Source: Parasphingorhabdus cellanae
Lineage (GTDB): Bacteria; Pseudomonadota; Alphaproteobacteria; Sphingomonadales; Sphingomonadaceae
Reading direction: 5' to 3'
Assembly (NCBI RefSeq): GCF_017498565.1
Contig: NZ_CP071794.1
Coordinates: 248,001-312,000, forward strand
DNA length: 64,000 nt
How positions within the stretch are numbered: position 1 is the first letter of the stretch; each line of letters starts with the position of its first letter. The position numbers and the translations under genes were made by a program. Positions 26,289-36,113 of the stretch are shown one piece after another. Under the pieces are notes generated by a model that saw only the letters and a program-made list of their open reading frames with translations, searched no databases and had not been told where the DNA came from.

Positions 26289-28259
26289 TTATTCGAGTTC
26301 GAGTATCACTGCATCGACCGCAAGGCTATCCCCTTGTGCCGCCTCAACAGATTTAACGACGGCATTTTTTTCTGCACGCAGAATATTTTCCATCTTCATC
26401 GCCTCGACAACCGCAAGAGGCTGGCCTTCCTCGACCTTGTCGCCTTCTTTCACATGCAGCGCCACCAATAGTCCCGGCATTGGGCAGAGCAGATATTTGG
26501 ATAGATCCGGCGGTATTTTTTCGATCATATGCACGGCATGTTGCGCGATATGAGCCGGCAGGACCTGGGCCTTATGCGTCGCACCATGCGTATTCAGCGC
26601 AAAACCATTAGCGGTTTTGGATATTTTCACAGATAGCGGCTCTTCGCCAATGCTCGCCAATATCAGGCTGTCGCCTGGCGTGTAGGCAACCGACAGATCC
26701 ACGTCTTGATCATCGACCAAGATGCCGTCTTCGGAGACAGACACCTGCTGAACGCTGTCGCCGATCTTGACTTCCCATTCCGATGGTGGCTGCAAACGCT
26801 GTCCCAATTGATTGTCAATCCGGCGCGCACGATCAGCATGGGCTGTCGCCGCAAAGGCCGCGATGGCAGCAAGATTGCGGAGCAGGTCATCCGAGGCCGG
26901 TGCGCCCTGAAAGCCGTCGGGATATTCCTCGGCAATGAAATTGGTGGTGATATTGCCTTCGCGGAACCGTTCGTGCTGCATTAGCGCCGACAGAAAATCG
27001 ATATTGTGACCCGGGCCAATAATCTCGAACCGGTTCAGCGCATCAATCTGGCGATCAATCGCTTCGATGCGGGTTTCGCCATAGGTGATGAGCTTGGCAA
27101 TCATCGGGTCATAGAAGATGGACACTTCTCCGCCTTCGGCAACGCCATCGTCCACGCGTATGCCTTCCTCGGCTTCTGGCGGATTATATCGCACCAGACG
27201 GCCCGTGGATGGCAGGAAATTGCGATAAGGATCTTCGGCATAGACGCGGTTTTCAACCGCCCAACCTGTCAGGGTGACCTCATCCTGCGTCAGCGGTAGC
27301 TTCTCTCCATAAGCAACGCGGATCATCTGTTCGACCAGATCAAGGCCGGTAATATATTCGGTTACCGGATGCTCCACCTGAAGCCGGGTGTTCATTTCAA
27401 GAAAATAGAAACTCTTGTCCGCACCGACGATGAGTTCGACCGTACCGGCGCTGTGATAATCCACCGCTTTGGAAAGAGCGACCGCCTGTTCGCCCATTTT
27501 CTTGCGCATCTCGGGATCAACAAAGGGCGATGGCGCTTCTTCGACAACTTTCTGATGGCGCCGCTGGATCGAACATTCGCGTTCGCCGAGATAGATGACA
27601 TTGCCATGCTTGTCACCCAGCACCTGGATTTCGATATGCCGCGGTTGCTCGATAAATTTCTCGATAAACACACGGTCGTCACCAAAGCTCGCAAGACCTT
27701 CGCGCTTGGTCGCTTCAAAGCCTTCGCGGACATCTTTTTCATTCCAGGCGAGGCGCATGCCCTTGCCGCCGCCACCCGCACTGGCTTTCATCATCACCGG
27801 ATAGCCAATACTGCCCGCAATCTCGACCGCATGTTCCGTATCGTCAATTTCACCGATATGCCCCGGAACAACGCTGACTCCAGCCTTTTCGGCCAGTTTT
27901 TTGGACTCAATCTTGTCCCCCATGGCCGCGATGGCATTGGGCGGCGGGCCGATAAAGGCGATATCATTTTCGGCTAATTGCTCGGGAAAACTGGTCCGTT
28001 CGGAGAGAAAACCGTAGCCAGGATGTACGGCTTCTGCGCCCGTTTCTTTACAGGCCGCGATAATTTTGTCAGCGATCAGATAGGATTCAGCAGCGGGAGA
28101 AGGGCCGATATGGACAGTTTCATCGGCCATTTTTACATGCGGTGCGCGCGCATCGGCATCGGAATAAACCGCCACCGTCTTGATGCCCATTTTCTGCGCG
28201 GTACGAATGACCCGGCAAGCAATTTCACCGCGGTTTGCGATCAGGATTTTGTTGAACAT
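26289..28259 (-). CDS. pccA: Propionyl-CoA carboxylase alpha chain (biotin carboxylase + biotin carrier)
   Basis: Carboxylates its own biotin with ATP and bicarbonate and hands CO2 to PccB to make methylmalonyl-CoA. The 656-residue protein has an N-terminal carboxylase fold (MFNKILIANRGEIACRVIRT), the ATP-grasp loop KASAGGGGKGMR, and ECSIQRRHQKVVEEAPSP. The C-terminal biotinyl domain carries AMKMENIL with K622 as the biotin site, 34 residues from the end. The role in propionate rather than acetyl-CoA metabolism is inferred from the mutase, epimerase and pccB genes in the same cluster. Upstream lies a palindromic repeat and bioB. Confidence 0.93.
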   Translation of the reverse strand: MFNKILIANRGEIACRVIRTAQKMGIKTVAVYSDADARAPHVKMADETVHIGPSPAAESYLIADKIIAACKETGAEAVHPGYGFLSERTSFPEQLAENDIAFIGPPPNAIAAMGDKIESKKLAEKAGVSVVPGHIGEIDDTEHAVEIAGSIGYPVMMKASAGGGGKGMRLAWNEKDVREGFEATKREGLASFGDDRVFIEKFIEQPRHIEIQVLGDKHGNVIYLGERECSIQRRHQKVVEEAPSPFVDPEMRKKMGEQAVALSKAVDYHSAGTVELIVGADKSFYFLEMNTRLQVEHPVTEYITGLDLVEQMIRVAYGEKLPLTQDEVTLTGWAVENRVYAEDPYRNFLPSTGRLVRYNPPEAEEGIRVDDGVAEGGEVSIFYDPMIAKLITYGETRIEAIDRQIDALNRFEIIGPGHNIDFLSALMQHERFREGNITTNFIAEEYPDGFQGAPASDDLLRNLAAIAAFAATAHADRARRIDNQLGQRLQPPSEWEVKIGDSVQQVSVSEDGILVDDQDVDLSVAYTPGDSLILASIGEEPLSVKISKTANGFALNTHGATHKAQVLPAHIAQHAVHMIEKIPPDLSKYLLCPMPGLLVALHVKEGDKVEEGQPLAVVEAMKMENILRAEKNAVVKSVEAAQGDSLAVDAVILELE

Positions 28260-28275
28260 AGCGATCCCCTCAGAT

Positions 28276-28359
28276 CGTCACCCCGGACCTGATCCGGGGT
28301 CCAGGGTGATTTAGCGCAGCGTTTGCCGCTCTGGATGCTGAATCAAGTTCAGCATGACG
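28276..28359. repeat. REP-like palindromic intergenic repeat
   Basis: Bounded by CGTCA and TGACG, with two hairpins: CCCCGGACC-TGAT-CCGGGG on the left and GATGCTGAA-TCAA-GTTCAGCAT on the right. It fills the gap between bioB and pccA. It resembles abundant intergenic REP/BIME-like elements of alphaproteobacteria and is unrelated to the 13.4-kb repeats. It could stabilise upstream mRNA or cause partial termination. Confidence 0.75.
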
Positions 28360-28378
28360 AGTAAATTTCTTCATTTTG

Positions 28379-29416
28379 TTATTCAGCTGCCTCCAGCGCA
28401 TTATCCCGCTGTTCCGCTTCCATCGGGACCAATCCCAATTTCTCAAACATCGCCTCATCCGCATCATCACCCGCATTGCCGGTCGTCAGCAATTTGTCCC
28501 CGGTAAAGATGCTGTTCGCCCCTGCCATAAAGCAAAGCGCCTGTGTGCTTTCCGACATCGATTCTCGGCCAGCGGACAAGCGTACCATCGAGGCAGGCAT
28601 TGTAATCCGTGCCACCGCAATCGTGCGCACAAACTCGATATCGTCGATTTTCGCTAGCGGCGTATCGGCAAGCATATCGCCAAGCACAGTACCCTTTACA
28701 GGAACCAGCGCATTCACAGGAACGCTCTCAGGATGCTTGGGAAGCGTCGCGAGCGCATGGACAAAGCCAACCCGGTCTTCGCGGGCCTCACCCATGCCGA
28801 CAATGCCGCCAGAGCAAACATTGATCCCGCTCGTCCTTACATTTTCAAGCGTTTCGAGACGATCGCCAAAGGTCCGCGTTGTGATGACCTTTTCGTAATG
28901 CTCGGGCGATGTGTCGATATTATGATTATAATAATCAAGCCCTGCATCGGCGAGCATATCCGATTGTTTCTTGGTCAACATGCCCAGCGTCATGCAGGTT
29001 TCCATGCCCATTTGCCGGACACCTTTGACCATTTCGATAATCGCAGGCATGTCGCGGTCTTTGGGATTGCGCCACGCGGCACCCATGCAAAAACGGGATG
29101 AACCGCGATCTTTCGCTTGCGCTGCTGTTTGTAACACCGAACGTACATCGAGCAATTTTTCTGCTTTCAGACCGCTTTCGGCATGGGCAGATTGATTACA
29201 ATAGCCGCAGTCTTCCGGGCATCCGCCGGTTTTGATCGACAGCAATGTGGACAGTTGAACCTGGCCGGGGGTGTGATGCTGCCGGTGAACTGTGGCGGCC
29301 TGGAACAGCAGTTCGTCAAAGGGAAGGTTGAACAGGTCGGCAATTTCTTCACGCGACCAGTCTTGACGGACTTCGTATCCCTGCGCGGGTGCACTAGCTT
29401 TTTCGTCTAAATTCAT
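28379..29416 (-). CDS. bioB: Biotin synthase
   Basis: Radical-SAM enzyme inserting sulfur into dethiobiotin. The 345-residue protein has the CxxxCxxC cluster at C66, C70 and C73 in [13 protein letters not shown], followed by [14 protein letters not shown] and the conserved arginine/asparagine core [11 protein letters not shown] and [12 protein letters not shown]. Its ATG overlaps the mutase stop by 4 bases (ATGA), so it is translated as part of the propionate operon. Placing a biotin gene between the mutase and the biotin-carrying PccA makes functional sense. Confidence 0.95.
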   Translation of the reverse strand: MNLDEKASAPAQGYEVRQDWSREEIADLFNLPFDELLFQAATVHRQHHTPGQVQLSTLLSIKTGGCPEDCGYCNQSAHAESGLKAEKLLDVRSVLQTAAQAKDRGSSRFCMGAAWRNPKDRDMPAIIEMVKGVRQMGMETCMTLGMLTKKQSDMLADAGLDYYNHNIDTSPEHYEKVITTRTFGDRLETLENVRTSGINVCSGGIVGMGEAREDRVGFVHALATLPKHPESVPVNALVPVKGTVLGDMLADTPLAKIDDIEFVRTIAVARITMPASMVRLSAGRESMSESTQALCFMAGANSIFTGDKLLTTGNAGDDADEAMFEKLGLVPMEAEQRDNALEAAE

Positions 29417-31551
29417 TCAGCGGCTTCCTCGGTCTCGGGTGGCATATTATGGCCCAACAGGCGCAATATATCCGCGGCACATTCCACAATATTGCTCCCC
29501 GGTCCATAGATTCCGACAACACCCGATTTACGGAGGAATTCATAGTCTTGAGGCGGGATAACACCGCCTGCAAAAACCTTGATATCGCTGCGCCCGGAAT
29601 CCCGCAGCATCTGCACCAATTCGGGAATTAGCGTCTTGTGACCAGCGGCCAAACTGGATGCGCCTACGGCATCCACATTTTCTGACAGAGCCAGATCGCG
29701 GGTCTCTCCCGGTGTCTGGAACAAAGGTCCGGAAATCACGTCAAAGCCCATATCGGTAAACGCACTCGAAACGACATTTGCGCCACGGTCATGGCCATCC
29801 TGCCCCATTTTGGCGACAAGGATTTTTGGTTTGCGACCGAGCCGTTGTGAAACAGCATCCACACCGTCGACAACCAGCGCATATTGCGGATCGCCTTCAT
29901 AGGCCGCCCCGTAAATGCCCTTCACTGGCGTTGGTTTGGTCGCATAACGTCCGAATGCCGCTTCCATTGCATCCGAAATTTCCCCGAGAGAGGCGCGCTT
30001 GCGAGCAGCATCAACCGCAAGTGCCAGCATATTGCCATCGGCCTTGGCGCCTTCGGTAATGGCTTTTAGCGCTGCCTGACAGGCATCTTCGTCCCGTTCT
30101 TTGCGCATCTTGTCGAGCCGCGTGATCTGCCCCTGACGTACTTTTGCGTTGTCGATATCCAGCGTTTCCAGCTGATCCTCGTCTTCCAGAACATATTTGT
30201 TCACGCCGACAATAACATCATCGCCTTTGTCGACCCGCGCCTGACGACCAGCAGCAGCTTCCTCGATCATGCCTTTGGGCCAACCATCAGCGACCGCTTT
30301 GGCCATGCCGCCTTCGGCGTCGACCCGTTCAATAATCTCCCACGCCTTTTCAACCAGTTCGTCGGTCAGCGCTTCTACATAATAGCTGCCACCCAGCGGA
30401 TCGACGACCTTGGTGATGCCGGCCTCTTCCTGCAAAACAATCTGCGTGTTGCGGGCAATGCGAGCGGAAAAGTCCGTCGGCAGCGCAATCGCCTCATCCA
30501 GCGCGTTGGTGTGAAGTGACTGGGTGCCACCCAATGTTGCGGCCATGGCCTCTATGGTTGTGCGGATGACGTTATTGTAAGGATCCTGCTCGGTCAGCGA
30601 AACGCCCGATGTCTGGCAATGGGTGCGCAGCATCTTGGACCGTTCCGATTGCGCGCCCAGATTGGTCATGACGCGGTGCCACAAGGTCCGGGCCGCCCGC
30701 AACTTGGCCACTTCCATGAAGAAGTTCATCCCGATGCCGAAGAAGAAGCTCAGCCGGCCTGCAAATGCGTCAATGTCGAGGCCTGTCGCCATGGCTTGCT
30801 TGGCATATTCCCGGCCATCGGCAATGGTAAAGGCCAGTTCCTGCACCGCTGTCGCACCGGCTTCATGCATATGATAGCCGCTGATCGAGATGCTGTTGAA
30901 TTTCGGCATATGCTCGGACGTATAGGCAATAATATCCGAGATGATCCGCATGGAAGGTGCTGGCGGATAGATATAAGTGTTGCGAACCATAAACTCTTTG
31001 AGAATATCGTTCTGAATCGTGCCGGCGAGTTGATCCTGCGAGACCCCCTGCTCTTCTGCTGCAACAATGTAGAAAGCCAGACACGGAATAACCGCGCCGT
31101 TCATCGTCATCGAAACCGACATGGTGTCGAGCGGAATGCCGTCGAACAGGATTTTCATATCCTCGATGCTGTCAATCGCCACACCAGCCTTGCCGACATC
31201 GCCGACTACGCGGGGATGGTCACTGTCATAACCCCGATGGGTCGCGAGGTCGAAAGCAACCGACAGGCCTTTCTGTCCCGCCGCCAGATTGCGACGATAG
31301 AAGGCGTTGGATTCTTCGGCCGTTGAGAAGCCTGCATATTGACGGATGGTCCAGGGACGCCCCGCATACATGCTGGCCTTCACACCACGCGTGAACGGCC
31401 CAAAGCCGGGAAGTCCCGGGTCACCGGCATCGTCCGCTGTATAGAGCGGTTTGACAGCAATGCCTTCAGGCGTTTCCCAAGTCAGATCACGCCCTTTGAC
31501 CTCTTTATCAGCAAGCGCTTTCCAGTCTTCTATCGTCGGTTTATCGGTCAT
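29413..31551 (-). CDS. scpA: Methylmalonyl-CoA mutase, full-length catalytic chain
   Basis: B12-dependent isomerase converting (R)-methylmalonyl-CoA to succinyl-CoA. The 712-residue chain starts with the TIM-barrel substrate domain ([18 protein letters not shown], then [17 protein letters not shown], and [13 protein letters not shown]). It ends with the cobalamin-binding domain, where the DxHxxG motif is D585-G590 with H587 as axial ligand, followed by [15 protein letters not shown]. One chain carries both domains; no separate small subunit is present here. It shares one base with the enoyl-CoA hydratase stop upstream and overlaps bioB downstream. Confidence 0.95.
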   Translation of the reverse strand: MTDKPTIEDWKALADKEVKGRDLTWETPEGIAVKPLYTADDAGDPGLPGFGPFTRGVKASMYAGRPWTIRQYAGFSTAEESNAFYRRNLAAGQKGLSVAFDLATHRGYDSDHPRVVGDVGKAGVAIDSIEDMKILFDGIPLDTMSVSMTMNGAVIPCLAFYIVAAEEQGVSQDQLAGTIQNDILKEFMVRNTYIYPPAPSMRIISDIIAYTSEHMPKFNSISISGYHMHEAGATAVQELAFTIADGREYAKQAMATGLDIDAFAGRLSFFFGIGMNFFMEVAKLRAARTLWHRVMTNLGAQSERSKMLRTHCQTSGVSLTEQDPYNNVIRTTIEAMAATLGGTQSLHTNALDEAIALPTDFSARIARNTQIVLQEEAGITKVVDPLGGSYYVEALTDELVEKAWEIIERVDAEGGMAKAVADGWPKGMIEEAAAGRQARVDKGDDVIVGVNKYVLEDEDQLETLDIDNAKVRQGQITRLDKMRKERDEDACQAALKAITEGAKADGNMLALAVDAARKRASLGEISDAMEAAFGRYATKPTPVKGIYGAAYEGDPQYALVVDGVDAVSQRLGRKPKILVAKMGQDGHDRGANVVSSAFTDMGFDVISGPLFQTPGETRDLALSENVDAVGASSLAAGHKTLIPELVQMLRDSGRSDIKVFAGGVIPPQDYEFLRKSGVVGIYGPGSNIVECAADILRLLGHNMPPETEEAAE

Positions 31552-32336
31552 TATTCGCCCTTAAATTCGGCTTTCCGTTTTTGCAGGAAGGATATCGCAC
31601 CCTCGCGTGCATCTTTGCTATCACCGGCCAGTCGCTGGCCTTCGGCTTCCTTGAGCAGAGCCGAACTATAGTCGCTTTCGAGCGCCGCGGCCAGATTTTG
31701 ACGCATGACGCCCAAGGCGACTGTTGGTCCATTGGCCAGACGCTTGGCCAAGGCGTTGGCTTCATCCATCAAAGCGGCATCGTCCACGCATTTGTAGATT
31801 AATCCCCAATCTGCGGCTTTTTCGCAGGGAATTTTTTCGCCAAGCATCATCATTTCAGTGGCCCGCGCCTTGCCGACCAGACGGGTCAGCATCCAGCTGG
31901 CTCCGCCGTCCGGCACCAGACCAATATTGACGAAGGCCTGCAAGAAATAGGCGGATTTTCCGGCAATGGCAAAATCACTTGCCAGCGCGATGGAACAACC
32001 CACGCCTGCCGCTGGACCGTTGACCGCGGTAATCGTCGGAATATTCAGCTTGGCGAGTTTCAGCATCAACGGGTTATAATGCTTGTTCAGCGCCGCATAT
32101 GAGCCCTGCCCACCTGACAAGGCGCTATCACCGCCTTTGGCTTGAAGATCGGCACCTGCACAAAAGGCACGGCCTTCACCGGTGATGATGACCGCGCGTG
32201 CATCTTCCAGCTTGTCGAGCGCCAGATAAATGTCATCCGCCATGTCCAGGGAACAAGCGTTGAGACGGCTAGGCTGGTTCAGCGTGATCGTTGCCACCTG
32301 ATCGGCAATGGCCAGTTTGATATTCTCGAATTCCAT
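31551..32336 (-). CDS. Enoyl-CoA hydratase/isomerase family protein
   Basis: A 261-residue crotonase-fold protein. The two oxyanion-hole regions are [15 protein letters not shown] near residue 57 and [21 protein letters not shown] near residue 105, and a glutamate-type catalytic position appears near [16 protein letters not shown]. It could hydrate a short- or branched-chain enoyl-CoA feeding propionyl-CoA, for example from amino acid breakdown. Its stop codon overlaps the mutase start by one base and the epimerase gene ends 69 bases upstream. Confidence 0.85.
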   Translation of the reverse strand: MEFENIKLAIADQVATITLNQPSRLNACSLDMADDIYLALDKLEDARAVIITGEGRAFCAGADLQAKGGDSALSGGQGSYAALNKHYNPLMLKLAKLNIPTITAVNGPAAGVGCSIALASDFAIAGKSAYFLQAFVNIGLVPDGGASWMLTRLVGKARATEMMMLGEKIPCEKAADWGLIYKCVDDAALMDEANALAKRLANGPTVALGVMRQNLAAALESDYSSALLKEAEGQRLAGDSKDAREGAISFLQKRKAEFKGE

Positions 32337-32405
32337 ATGTTGTCCCTTTGAGTGGCGTCAAACCGGTTGGTTCCGGATCGACTTTTCTATTTTTGGCTGA
32401 GCGGA

Positions 32406-32840
32406 TCAGTGATCCTTTGGTGTTTCCATAATCTCGGTTAGCATCCCGCCCATATCCTTGGGATGCACAAAAAAGATAAGAGTGCCGTGCGCGCCAATGC
32501 GTGGTTCGCCCAGGACGCGCTTGCCCATGGCTTCGAATTCGGACTTGGCGGAATGAATATCGGGCACTTCAAAACAAATATGATGCTGTCCGCCAAGCGG
32601 GTTTTTGGCAAGGAACCCATGGATCGGACTATCCTCACCGAGCGGTTCGATCAATTCAATCTGCGTGCCATTCGTGGGCCCATCTGCTGGTGTATCGACA
32701 AAACAGACCTTCACGCCTTGCGCGGGAAGGTCGAAAGGTTCGCAAATGGATGTCGCTCCCATAACATCGCGCCAATGGTCGATGCTGTCGGGGATAGAGG
32801 GAGTAACTACGCCGATGTGATTGAGGCGGCCTAATTTCAA
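32406..32840 (-). CDS. mce: Methylmalonyl-CoA epimerase
   Basis: Interconverts (S)- and (R)-methylmalonyl-CoA between carboxylase and mutase. The 144-residue glyoxalase-fold protein shows LNHIGVVTPSIPDSIDHW, TQIELIEPLGEDSPI, GGQHHICFEVPDI and a final glutamate in GMLTEIME; the metal ligands are the histidines and glutamates in these segments. The start is a TTG at 32840 overlapping the DUF808 stop by 4 bases; GGAG lies upstream. It is in the right place between propionate genes. Confidence 0.9.
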   Translation of the reverse strand: MKLGRLNHIGVVTPSIPDSIDHWRDVMGATSICEPFDLPAQGVKVCFVDTPADGPTNGTQIELIEPLGEDSPIHGFLAKNPLGGQHHICFEVPDIHSAKSEFEAMGKRVLGEPRIGAHGTLIFFVHPKDMGGMLTEIMETPKDH

Positions 32841-33802
32841 TGTGCTTCTCCGTGCGGAATGATTTTATGAACCAGTGGCGCGATCACCGCGCCGACGGCT
32901 ACGCCGAGCAGGCCGGATAATATCGCAAAACTGATCCCGCTGGCAAATAGCTGGGCCGTTTCAGGGAACAGGCCGACGAGCGGATGCGAAATGACTTCAA
33001 TAAGATGCTCCGGACCGTGCCAGCCAACCGCTGCGATATTATGCACCAGCAGGCCGCCACCGACCCATGCCATGGCCAGTGTCCCGATGATCGAAATGGT
33101 GGTCAGCAATTTGGGCATAAAGGCCACCAAGCCGCGCCCAAAGGATGCGACAAATCCTTCATTTTCGGTCGCGAGATGCAGCCCGACATCATCCATTTTC
33201 ACGATCAAAGCAACGACGCCGTAGACACCCACCGTTATCACGATGCCGATCAGCGCGAGAATGATGCCCTGTTGCCACCAGACTTCATCAGTAACCTCGG
33301 ACAGAGCGATCGCCATTATCTCAGCAGACAGAATGAAATCGGTGCGGATTGCGCCCGAAACCATTTCATCTTCGCGGCCAGGGCCTTCGACAATGGCGGG
33401 TTTTTCGTGCTTGGTGGTTTCATCGACATGAAGCCATTCCAGCACTTTTTCAGCCGCTTCATAACATAGGAACAGGCCGCCAAGGATAAGGATGATCGGG
33501 ATCAGAAACGGTGCAAACTGACCCAGCAGAACGGCTGCGGGCAGCAGGAACAGAAGCTTGTTCTTGATCGATCCCTTGGCGATCTTCCAGATCATCGGCA
33601 ATTCACGCGCCGGGCTAAAGCCGGTCACATATTGCGGTGTGACGGCGGCATCATCGATAACGACACCAGCAGATTTGGTTCCAGCGCGCGCGGCGGCGAC
33701 ACTAATATCATCAATCGATGCGGCAGCGACCTTTGCAATGGCTGCGACATCGTCGAGAAGGGCTACTAATCCTGTTGGCACTACGCGCTTAGGTTCCAGC
33801 AC
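32837..33802 (-). CDS. DUF808 (YedI-like) inner-membrane protein
   Basis: A 321-residue polytopic membrane protein. The start TGLVALLDDVAAIAKVAAASIDDIS is diagnostic of the DUF808 family. Hydrophobic blocks follow (LLFLLPAAVLLGQFAPFLIPII, then a series from about residue 155) and the C terminus is a short His-rich end. Function is unknown in the family. The start is read as GTG at 33802. It is coupled to mce by a 4-base overlap but has no evident role in propionate use. Confidence 0.8.
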   Translation of the reverse strand: MLEPKRVVPTGLVALLDDVAAIAKVAAASIDDISVAAARAGTKSAGVVIDDAAVTPQYVTGFSPARELPMIWKIAKGSIKNKLLFLLPAAVLLGQFAPFLIPIILILGGLFLCYEAAEKVLEWLHVDETTKHEKPAIVEGPGREDEMVSGAIRTDFILSAEIMAIALSEVTDEVWWQQGIILALIGIVITVGVYGVVALIVKMDDVGLHLATENEGFVASFGRGLVAFMPKLLTTISIIGTLAMAWVGGGLLVHNIAAVGWHGPEHLIEVISHPLVGLFPETAQLFASGISFAILSGLLGVAVGAVIAPLVHKIIPHGEAH

Positions 33803-33839
33803 GTGGCGGTGGCCGCACCATTATTTGCTCTGATTATTT

Positions 33840-34055
33840 TCATTTCTCAATCCTCGGTTGATTTTCCGAGGTACGGCCGGACATTTCTATCATTGTTTCG
33901 ATCCGAATTACGCGCTTGTCTATCTCAGCGGCATAATCTCTCGTTCTGCGCACATCTTTCGCCACGCCAGCCACTTCCTCTTGTAGGCGGGATACATTCT
34001 CTTCAAGCAATATGACCTTTTTCAATCCAGCCAGGACATCGCTGACGGCGCTCAT
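33840..34055 (-). CDS. Small coiled-coil protein, partner of the RHH gene
   Basis: A 71-residue protein with no recognised family. The middle (VILLEENVSRLQEEVAGVAKDV and later EIDKRVIRIETMIEM) has heptad spacing of leucine, valine and isoleucine and should form a helical coiled coil. No catalytic motif or membrane segment is visible. Its ATG shares one base with the stop of the ribbon-helix-helix gene (TGATG), so the two are made together. A protein that binds the RHH partner is the simplest guess. Confidence 0.6.
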   Translation of the reverse strand: MSAVSDVLAGLKKVILLEENVSRLQEEVAGVAKDVRRTRDYAAEIDKRVIRIETMIEMSGRTSENQPRIEK

Positions 34056-34336
34056 CAGGCAATGCCTCTAGAGCTAAAAAACTCGTTATTTTCCTTGCGT
34101 AAATCACGCAAAATGCTGGTCGCGCTTTCCAGCGACTTCCGTATTCTGGGCACAGCCAAATTTATTTGGTCAATCAATATCTGCAATTCTTCTTCTTGGG
34201 CGGAAGTCAGATCGTCATTATCTTCCACTTTGCGACGAATATACTCGCCAATAGATACGCCATTAGCTGCCGCTCGAGCAGCGATAGAGGCTTTGCCTTC
34301 CGGTGATGTCAGAAAAGTCACGCGTTCGCTTTGCAT
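34055..34336 (-). CDS. Ribbon-helix-helix-like DNA-binding protein
   Basis: The 93-residue product begins with a strand (ERVTFLTS) and two helices (EGKASIAARAAANG and VSIGEYIRRKVED), the order of the MetJ/Arc/CopG-type ribbon-helix-helix fold. A C-terminal helical half follows (EEELQILIDQINLAVPRIRKSLES), long enough for oligomerisation or partner binding. Small RHH proteins with a second cotranslated gene are often autoregulated pairs, including antitoxins and plasmid partition factors. A promoter and an 11-bp tandem repeat lie immediately upstream. The pair interrupts the propionate gene cluster. Confidence 0.65.
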   Translation of the reverse strand: MQSERVTFLTSPEGKASIAARAAANGVSIGEYIRRKVEDNDDLTSAQEEELQILIDQINLAVPRIRKSLESATSILRDLRKENNEFFSSRGIA

Positions 34337-34345
34337 CTCAAATAC

Positions 34346-34387
34346 TCCTTATCATGTCCTTATAATGTTAAAGAGCGGAAATTGCAA
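34346..34387 (-). promoter_or_regulatory. Promoter and tandem 11-bp operator of the RHH pair
   Basis: On the minus strand TTGCAA (34387-34382) and TATAAG (34364-34359) are spaced by 17 bases. The direct repeats CATTATAAGGA (34367-34357) and CATGATAAGGA (34356-34346) are adjacent and differ at one base. The first covers the -10 box and the second contains the ribosome site (AAGGA) of the RHH gene. An 11-bp period puts both on one face of the helix, as expected for RHH dimers. Confidence 0.55.
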
Positions 34388-34457
34388 GAATGCCAGTCGG
34401 GAAAAGCGACCGTTTTAATCTATAGATACGGGTGTCAAATACCACTAAAATTACCCT

Positions 34458-35984
34458 TCACAGCGGAATATTGTCATGCTTTTTCCACGGATTTTCGAGC
34501 TGCTTGTTCCGCAGTTTCCGTAATCCCAAAGCCACCCGACGCCGGGTCGAATGCGGCATGATTACCTCATCCACAAACCCTTTTTGCGCCGCGATAAACG
34601 GATTGGCGAAGCGATCTTCATATTCCTTGGTTTTCTCGGCAATTTCCTCTTCGGTCTTGCCGCGAAAGATGATTTCAACCGCCCCTTTGGCGCCCATCAC
34701 AGCGATTTCAGCGGTTGGCCAGGCATAGTTCAAGTCGCCGCGCAGATGCTTCGACGCCATGACGTCATAAGCGCCGCCATAAGCTTTGCGGGTGATGATC
34801 GTGATTTTCGGCACGGTTGCCTCGGCATAAGCAAAGAGCAGCTTTGCGCCATGTTTGATAATGCCATTATGCTCTTGTGATGTGCCGGGCAGAAAGCCAG
34901 GGACATCGACCAGAGTGACAATCGGAATATTAAACGCATCGCAATAGCGGACAAAGCGTGCAGCTTTCTTGGATGCATTAATGTCGAGGCAGCCGGCGAG
35001 AACCATCGGCTGATTGGCGACCACGCCAACGGTAGAGCCTTCCATCCGGCCAAAACCGCAGATGATATTGCCGGCATGGGCTGGCTGAATTTCAAAAAAC
35101 TCGCCTTCATCCAACATTTTTTGAATGACCTCATGCATGTCATAAGGTTGGTTCGCATTGGCCGGAACCAGTGTATCGAGACTGTCTTCCAATCGGTCCC
35201 ATGGATCGGCCGTCGGTCGCTCGGGCACTTCTTCCCGATTGCTCAGCGGCATATAATCGATGAAATCGCGCGCCGCGAGCAGCGCTTCGATGTCATTTTC
35301 ATAAGCGACATCGGCGACGCTGGTCTTGGTGGTGTGGGTTACGGCCCCGCCCAATTCTTCCTGGGTTACAATCTCGTTGGTGACCGTCTTCACAACATCC
35401 GGACCGGTCACGAACATATAGCTGCTATCCTTCACCATGAAGATAAAGTCTGTCATCGCCGGTGAGTAGACCGCTCCGCCCGCACAGGGCCCCATGATCA
35501 GGCTGAGCTGTGGAACAACCCCGCTGGCCAGCACATTGCGCTGAAACACATCGGCATAACCGCCAAGCGATGCGACACCTTCCTGGATACGCGCTCCGCC
35601 GCTGTCATTAATGCCAATGACGGGAGCGCCGACTTTCATGGCGTTTTCCAGTATCTTACAGATTTTCTCTGCATGGCGTTCGCTGAGTGAGCCGCCGAAG
35701 ACGGTGAAATCCTGAGAGAATACAAAAATCAAACGGCCATTAATCGTACCGGAGCCGGTAACAACACCATCGCCGGCAATTTTGGTTTCTTCCATCCCGA
35801 AATCGACGCAATTATGTTCGACATACATATCGATTTCTTCAAAAGACCCTTCATCAAGAAGGATCTCAATCCGTTCGCGTGCGGTCAGCTTGCCTTTGGC
35901 ATGCTGGCTATCAATCCGTTTCTGTCCGCCGCCGAGCATCGCCTCTGCGCGCTTGGCTTCCAATTGTGCGATAATGTCTGACAT
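34458..35984 (-). CDS. pccB: Propionyl-CoA carboxylase beta chain (carboxyltransferase)
   Basis: Transfers the carboxyl group from biotin on PccA to propionyl-CoA. The 508-residue crotonase-like protein shows both carboxyltransferase halves. The first holds [17 protein letters not shown] and [19 protein letters not shown]; the second holds [44 protein letters not shown] and the closing [17 protein letters not shown]. It is the first gene of the propionate cluster, separated from the others by the RHH pair and DUF808. A 16-bp palindrome lies about 80 bases upstream. Confidence 0.94.
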   Translation of the reverse strand: MSDIIAQLEAKRAEAMLGGGQKRIDSQHAKGKLTARERIEILLDEGSFEEIDMYVEHNCVDFGMEETKIAGDGVVTGSGTINGRLIFVFSQDFTVFGGSLSERHAEKICKILENAMKVGAPVIGINDSGGARIQEGVASLGGYADVFQRNVLASGVVPQLSLIMGPCAGGAVYSPAMTDFIFMVKDSSYMFVTGPDVVKTVTNEIVTQEELGGAVTHTTKTSVADVAYENDIEALLAARDFIDYMPLSNREEVPERPTADPWDRLEDSLDTLVPANANQPYDMHEVIQKMLDEGEFFEIQPAHAGNIICGFGRMEGSTVGVVANQPMVLAGCLDINASKKAARFVRYCDAFNIPIVTLVDVPGFLPGTSQEHNGIIKHGAKLLFAYAEATVPKITIITRKAYGGAYDVMASKHLRGDLNYAWPTAEIAVMGAKGAVEIIFRGKTEEEIAEKTKEYEDRFANPFIAAQKGFVDEVIMPHSTRRRVALGLRKLRNKQLENPWKKHDNIPL

Positions 35985-36062
35985 TCATCCCCCGACTGTG
36001 AATCACTAGGTGTGATATGCCCTAGTCAATGCACAGCCGGTTAGGCAATCGTCAATATCAAA

Positions 36063-36078
36063 TTAATCGATCGATTAA
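36063..36078. promoter_or_regulatory. Perfect 16-bp palindrome upstream of pccB
   Basis: TTAATCGATCGATTAA is fully self-complementary and sits 79 bases before the pccB start codon and 36 bases after the end of gor. Its size and symmetry suit a dimeric regulator such as a TetR- or GntR-type protein. No regulator gene is adjacent, so the assignment is tentative. Confidence 0.4.
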
Positions 36079-36113
36079 GTTACTTTTGAAACGGCCTATG
36101 CCGTAGCGTCAAC

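Noticed and set aside
30619..31326. Long open frame antisense to methylmalonyl-CoA mutase
   Set aside because: It is a shadow of a highly conserved coding gene, with no family resemblance.
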